The notes beneath the pieces were generated by a model. It was not told the origin of the DNA. It saw only the letters and a program-made list of their open reading frames with translations, and searched no databases. Shown here one piece after another: positions 5,991 to 8,925 of a DNA stretch of 8,925 nucleotides. This DNA is from Chloroflexota bacterium (GTDB lineage Bacteria; Chloroflexota; Chloroflexia; Chloroflexales; Kallotenuaceae): NCBI GenBank assembly GCA_019240175.1, contig JAFAYS010000368.1:1-8925 (forward strand), in the 5' to 3' direction. A program made the position numbers and the translations under genes. Numbering within the stretch: position 1 is the first letter of the stretch; each line of letters opens with the position of its first letter.

Positions 5991-7336
5991 TGGCGCAGGC
6001 CGTGAAGGAAGGGTCCCGCAGCCCGATCAGCATCTTTGACGAGTTTCACCCGCCCTCGCCCGAGCTGATCGACGAGTGCGTACACTGCGGCTTTTGCCTG
6101 CCTACCTGCCCGACGTATCTGCTGTGGGGTGAGGAGATGGACTCGCCGCGTGGCCGCATCTACCTGATGAATCTAGGTAATCAAGGCCAGGCCGCGATGA
6201 CCGACACCTACGTCCGTCATTTCGATCAATGCCTCGGCTGCATGGCCTGTTTGACGGCCTGTCCCTCGGGCGTGCAGTACGACAAGCTGATCGAGACGAC
6301 GCGAGCGCAGATCGAGCGCAACTACGGGCGCTCACTGCCCGACAAGCTATTTCGGCGGATGCTCTTCGCGCTTTTTCCGCATCCCAACCGGCTGCGTGTG
6401 CTGGCCGCGCCGCTGTGGGTGTATCAGGCCTCAGGGTTGCGTGGTCTCGTCCAGCGCTCGCGGGTGCTGGATCTACTGCCGGCGCGGCTTAGAGCCATGG
6501 AAGCACTGCTGCCGCCGATCTCATTAGATGCGCTGCGTGCCAAGGTGCCGACGCGCACACCAGCGCAGGGCCAGCGCCGTCGTCGTGTGGGGCTGCTGCT
6601 CGGCTGTGTGCAGCGCGTTTTTTTCGGCGATGTCAACGCGGCGACCGCGCGGGTGCTGGCCGCCGAGGGCTGCGAGGTGATCGCGCCGCCGGAGCAGGCG
6701 TGCTGTGGCGCGCTGATGGTTCATGCCGGCCAGGAGCAGGACGCGCTGGTGCTGGCGCGGCGTATGATCGACGTGTGGGAGCGCGCCGATGTCGATACGA
6801 TCGTGATCAATGCGGCTGGCTGCGGCTCGACGCTCAAGGAGTACGGCTATCTGCTGCGTGACGATCCGGCCTACGCCGAGCGTGCCAAGGTTTTCGCCGC
6901 CAAGTGCAAAGATATCTCCGAGGTGCTGGCCGAGCTAGAGCCGCGCGCGCCGCGTCACCCGCTGAAGCTGCGCGTCGCCTACCATGACGCCTGCCATCTT
7001 CAGCACGCGCAGGGTGTGCGCGCCGAGCCGCGTAAAGTCCTGGGCACGATCCCCGGCCTTGAGATTCGCGAGATCCCGGAGGCCGCGATCTGCTGTGGCT
7101 CGGCGGGCGTGTATAACCTGGTCGAGCCCGAGCCGGCCCAGCAACTCGCCGATCGCAAGGTGCAGCACGTGCTTTCCACCGGCGCGGAGCTGCTGGCGAC
7201 GAGTAATCCTGGCTGCCTACTTCAGATCATGAATGGTCTCAAGCGGGCTGGTCATCCTTTGCCGGCGGTGCATCCTGTTGAGCTGATCGACGCCTCGATC
7301 CGGGGCGTGCTGCCGGCGGCGTTGGAGCGTCGGTAG
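5990..7336 (+). CDS. glcF: Glycolate dehydrogenase iron-sulfur subunit GlcF
   Basis: A 448-residue electron-transfer subunit that takes electrons from the GlcD/GlcE flavins towards the quinone pool. Two ferredoxin-type 4Fe-4S motifs are intact: C30-C33-C36-C40-P (CVHCGFCLPTCP) and C81-C84-C87-C91-P (CLGCMACLTACP). Two cysteine-rich CCG domains follow, with C238-C239-G240 after a GCVQRVFFGD strand-loop and C368-C369-G370 after YHDACHLQHAQG. A conserved SNPGC motif lies near the C-terminus. ATG at 5990 is chosen over upstream in-frame starts because it forms TGATG with the glcE stop and lies 6 bases after a perfect AGGAGG (5978-5983). Length and domain order match GlcF; D-lactate dehydrogenase or heterodisulfide-reductase-like proteins share the CCG domain, but the DEF gene order settles it. 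Confidence 0.94.
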   Translation: MAQAVKEGSRSPISIFDEFHPPSPELIDECVHCGFCLPTCPTYLLWGEEMDSPRGRIYLMNLGNQGQAAMTDTYVRHFDQCLGCMACLTACPSGVQYDKLIETTRAQIERNYGRSLPDKLFRRMLFALFPHPNRLRVLAAPLWVYQASGLRGLVQRSRVLDLLPARLRAMEALLPPISLDALRAKVPTRTPAQGQRRRRVGLLLGCVQRVFFGDVNAATARVLAAEGCEVIAPPEQACCGALMVHAGQEQDALVLARRMIDVWERADVDTIVINAAGCGSTLKEYGYLLRDDPAYAERAKVFAAKCKDISEVLAELEPRAPRHPLKLRVAYHDACHLQHAQGVRAEPRKVLGTIPGLEIREIPEAAICCGSAGVYNLVEPEPAQQLADRKVQHVLSTGAELLATSNPGCLLQIMNGLKRAGHPLPAVHPVELIDASIRGVLPAALERR

Positions 7337-7358
7337 ACAGCGTGAGCTGTGGAGCAAG

Positions 7359-8285
7359 ATGAGCGCCCAAACGATCTTGAATCTGGCCAGCCAGCAGCTC
7401 ACGTCGCTGCCCGAGCCGCTGCTGACGGACGAGCTAGCAGAGCTGAATCTCGACCTTAATCAGCTCACCACGCTGCCTGAAGATATCGGGCGACTGCAGC
7501 GGCTGCACACACTGAGCATGTACCATAACCAGCTTGAGTCGCTGCCGGAGTCGCTCTGGCAGTTGAGGCAGCTGCGTGTGCTGAACATCGCCGAAAATCG
7601 TTTCAGCACGCTGCCCAATGGGATCGGCAACCTGACGCAGCTGGAAATGCTGGATCTTGGACATAACGCCTTCACATCGCTGCCCGAGGCGTTGGGTCGG
7701 CTGCAACAGTTGACTTTCCTGTATCTGAGCGACAACCGGCTCACCACACTGCCAGATTCCTTTGCCAAACTGCGCAGCCTGATCTATCTGGGTCTTACCG
7801 ATAATCTTTTATTTGCTCTCCCTGAGGCTGTCACCCAACTACCTAAGCTGATCGAGCTGCGACTTTACAACAACCAGCTTGAATCGCTACCGGAGTCGAT
7901 CGGCGGACTCGTGGCGCTCAAAGAGCTGTATTTGATGAACAATCGGCTGGTGAGGCTGCCGGCTTCGATCGGCGGGCTCAGCCGCTTACGCAAGTTGATC
8001 CTGCAAGACAACCAGCTGCAATCCTTGCCGGATTCGGTCGGCGATCTGGTCTCGCTCACCGATCTGGATTTGCGCAACAATCGGTTGACGGCCTTGCCCG
8101 ATAGCGTGGGCAAGTTGCGCAATCTGCGCTTTTTGGATCTACGGGCCAATCGACTGACAGCGCTGCCCGAAGGCCTGGGCGAGCTGCTACAACTGGAAAA
8201 ACTGGATTTGCGCTGGAACCGGCTGGCGGCGCGTCCCGATTGGATCGCGCGGCTTGAGCAGCGTGGCTGCACGGTTTTTCTGTGA
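7359..8285 (+). CDS. Soluble leucine-rich repeat protein, 12 exact 23-residue repeats
   Basis: A 308-residue protein built almost only of leucine-rich repeats. After a 25-residue cap that is itself repeat-like (ILNLASQQLTSLPEPLL), twelve 23-residue units run from residue 26 to 301 with no insertion or deletion, then a 7-residue tail, RGCTVFL. The consensus is LxxLxLxxNxLxxLPxxIGxLxx, the Ras-group/plant intracellular type, which forms a curved solenoid used for protein binding. There is no signal peptide, membrane segment, sorting signal, kinase or GTPase domain, so it is probably a cytoplasmic scaffold or adaptor; its partner is unknown. It starts 22 bases after glcF in the same direction, with GGAG (7351-7354) only 4 bases before ATG, which is tight. 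It is therefore likely transcribed with glcDEF, though no functional link to glycolate is established. Confidence 0.9.
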   Translation: MSAQTILNLASQQLTSLPEPLLTDELAELNLDLNQLTTLPEDIGRLQRLHTLSMYHNQLESLPESLWQLRQLRVLNIAENRFSTLPNGIGNLTQLEMLDLGHNAFTSLPEALGRLQQLTFLYLSDNRLTTLPDSFAKLRSLIYLGLTDNLLFALPEAVTQLPKLIELRLYNNQLESLPESIGGLVALKELYLMNNRLVRLPASIGGLSRLRKLILQDNQLQSLPDSVGDLVSLTDLDLRNNRLTALPDSVGKLRNLRFLDLRANRLTALPEGLGELLQLEKLDLRWNRLAARPDWIARLEQRGCTVFL

Positions 8286-8305
8286 TTCAGCCTTGAGCTT
8301 GAATC
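8284..8305 (+). terminator. Weak hairpin at the end of the operon
   Basis: GATTCA-GC (8284-8291) can pair with GC-TTGAATC (8297-8305) with one bulged T and a 5-base loop, overlapping the stop codon of the leucine-rich-repeat gene. No T-run follows, so it may only stabilise the 3' end. It is the best 3'-end candidate in the 8286-8499 spacer, which has no other clear terminator and no credible gene. Confidence 0.25.
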
Positions 8306-8378
8306 CTGATCACTCACAAACTCTGTTCCTAGTTACGGCTGATAGTCATATCTTCACCAAACCACTACCAAACAAACC

Positions 8379-8407
8379 TTGCCTCGCGCTGTTCCTTCTT
8401 CTATAGT
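8379..8407 (+). promoter_or_regulatory. Probable promoter of the PAS sensor gene
   Basis: TTGCCT (8379-8384, 4 of 6 matches) is followed after 17 bases by TATAGT (8402-8407, 5 of 6 matches). A start near 8414 would give an 86-base leader containing the perfect palindrome GGTTAACC (8441-8448) and the ribosome-binding hairpin described next. Confidence 0.55.
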
Positions 8408-8464
8408 TCCCCGCTGTATTAGTCTTCAACTCTCTCCACTGGTTAACCCAACTTGCTTGTTCTG

Positions 8465-8502
8465 AAAGGAGGACGTGGTAGCAGCGCCACGTGCCTGATA
8501 TG
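8465..8502 (+). promoter_or_regulatory. Distant Shine-Dalgarno with hairpin bridging to the start codon
   Basis: A very strong AAAGGAGG (8465-8472) lies 27 bases before the ATG at 8500, too far for normal initiation. The 20 bases immediately after it form a perfect hairpin: ACGTGG (8473-8478), an 8-base loop, and CCACGT (8487-8492). Folding it out leaves 7 bases (8493-8499) between Shine-Dalgarno and ATG, the optimum. Such bridging is known for a few phage T4 genes; here it is inferred. An in-frame GTG at 8491 is an alternative start, still 18 bases from the site. Confidence 0.55.
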
Positions 8503-8925
8503 AGCTACGACTCTGAGACTTCTACCGAAGAAGTGCGCTCCCTGCGCCATCGCATCGCCGAGCTGGAGGAGACGGTCTCCATGCACCAGCATATTGCTGC
8601 TGAGCTGCGCGCCAGCCAGGAGCAGCGCAACCACGCCGAGCAGCGCTTCCGTGGTTTGATCGAGGCTGCGCCGGACGGGATCATCATCACCGATCATGAG
8701 GGCGTGATGCTGCTGGTCAATCAGCAGATCGAAGCGCTGTTTGGCTACGATCGCGGCGAGCTGATCGATCACTCGGTCGATATGCTGCTGCCCAAGCGGA
8801 TGCGCGTCAATCATTTTCGCTATCGCACAAACTACGTGGACGCACCGCATACCCGTCCGATGGGCTTTGGCCTGAATCTGCTGGGCGAGCGCAAAGACGG
8901 CAGTGAGTTTCCGCTTGAGATCAGC
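8500..8925 (+). CDS. PAS-domain sensory protein, N-terminal part (3' end outside window)
   Basis: 142 residues are visible and the frame is open at the window end. Residues about 8-50 are highly charged and helical with heptad-like leucines (RSLRHRIAELEETVSMHQHI, then AAELRASQEQRNHAEQRF), a likely coiled coil that would dimerise the protein. A PAS domain starts at about residue 49: FRGLIEAAPDGIIITDHEG, then VNQQIEALFGYDRGELI and later ERKDGSEFPLEIS, the standard PAS landmarks (AAPDGI, N...LFGY, RKDGSxFP). PAS domains bind heme, flavin or small ligands, or only transmit signals; no cofactor residue is clear here. No membrane segment is present so far, suggesting a cytoplasmic sensor. The output module (histidine kinase, GGDEF or other) lies beyond the window. 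Start choice is discussed in the adjacent ribosome-binding entry. Confidence 0.88.
   Translation, partial: MSYDSETSTEEVRSLRHRIAELEETVSMHQHIAAELRASQEQRNHAEQRFRGLIEAAPDGIIITDHEGVMLLVNQQIEALFGYDRGELIDHSVDMLLPKRMRVNHFRYRTNYVDAPHTRPMGFGLNLLGERKDGSEFPLEIS

Noticed and set aside
8475..8498. Seven-codon leader peptide starting GTG after the AAAGGAGG
   Set aside because: The spacing from the Shine-Dalgarno is only 2 bases and the bases are better explained as the arms of a hairpin; kept only as a remote possibility.

Overview
The window is GC-rich bacterial DNA. It has compact genes, clear Shine-Dalgarno sites, TGATG/TAATG overlapping gene junctions and very frequent GATC. The combination of a GlcDEF operon, a long soluble leucine-rich-repeat protein, a PAS sensor and AGAACCT heptad repeats between genes makes me lean towards Chloroflexota. 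That is a weak inference from style, not from a marker gene.

Layout: (1) Positions 1-862, + strand: the end of an unrecognised small protein, overlapping by one base a GNAT acetyltransferase. A GC-rich hairpin lies just after it. (2) Positions 924-2222, - strand: an FAD-dependent oxidoreductase of the phytoene desaturase/amine oxidase superfamily, convergent with the GNAT gene. (3) Positions 2302-2906, - strand: a complete type II toxin-antitoxin module. Its parts are an AT-rich promoter buried in palindromes, a ribbon-helix-helix antitoxin, a RelE/ParE toxin and a rho-independent terminator. (4) Positions 2976-8285, + strand: a glycolate dehydrogenase operon glcD-glcE-glcF, followed after 22 bases by a 308-residue protein made almost wholly of 23-residue leucine-rich repeats. 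glcD and glcE are separated by a roughly 200-base element bounded by inverted heptad arrays. (5) Positions 8286-8925: a 214-base spacer with a good promoter candidate and an unusual ribosome-binding region, then the start of a PAS-domain sensory protein that runs off the window.

The best-understood unit is glcDEF. GlcD and GlcE are paired FAD-binding subunits, and GlcF is the iron-sulfur subunit that passes electrons from glycolate (or a similar 2-hydroxyacid) to the respiratory chain. No glycolate permease, GlcC-type regulator or phosphoglycolate phosphatase is visible here.

No multi-gene novel system such as a defence island, biosynthetic cluster or CRISPR array is visible. The most unusual signals are non-coding: the inverted heptad element between glcD and glcE, the hairpin between Shine-Dalgarno and start codon of the PAS gene, and the operator/promoter overlap of the toxin-antitoxin module.
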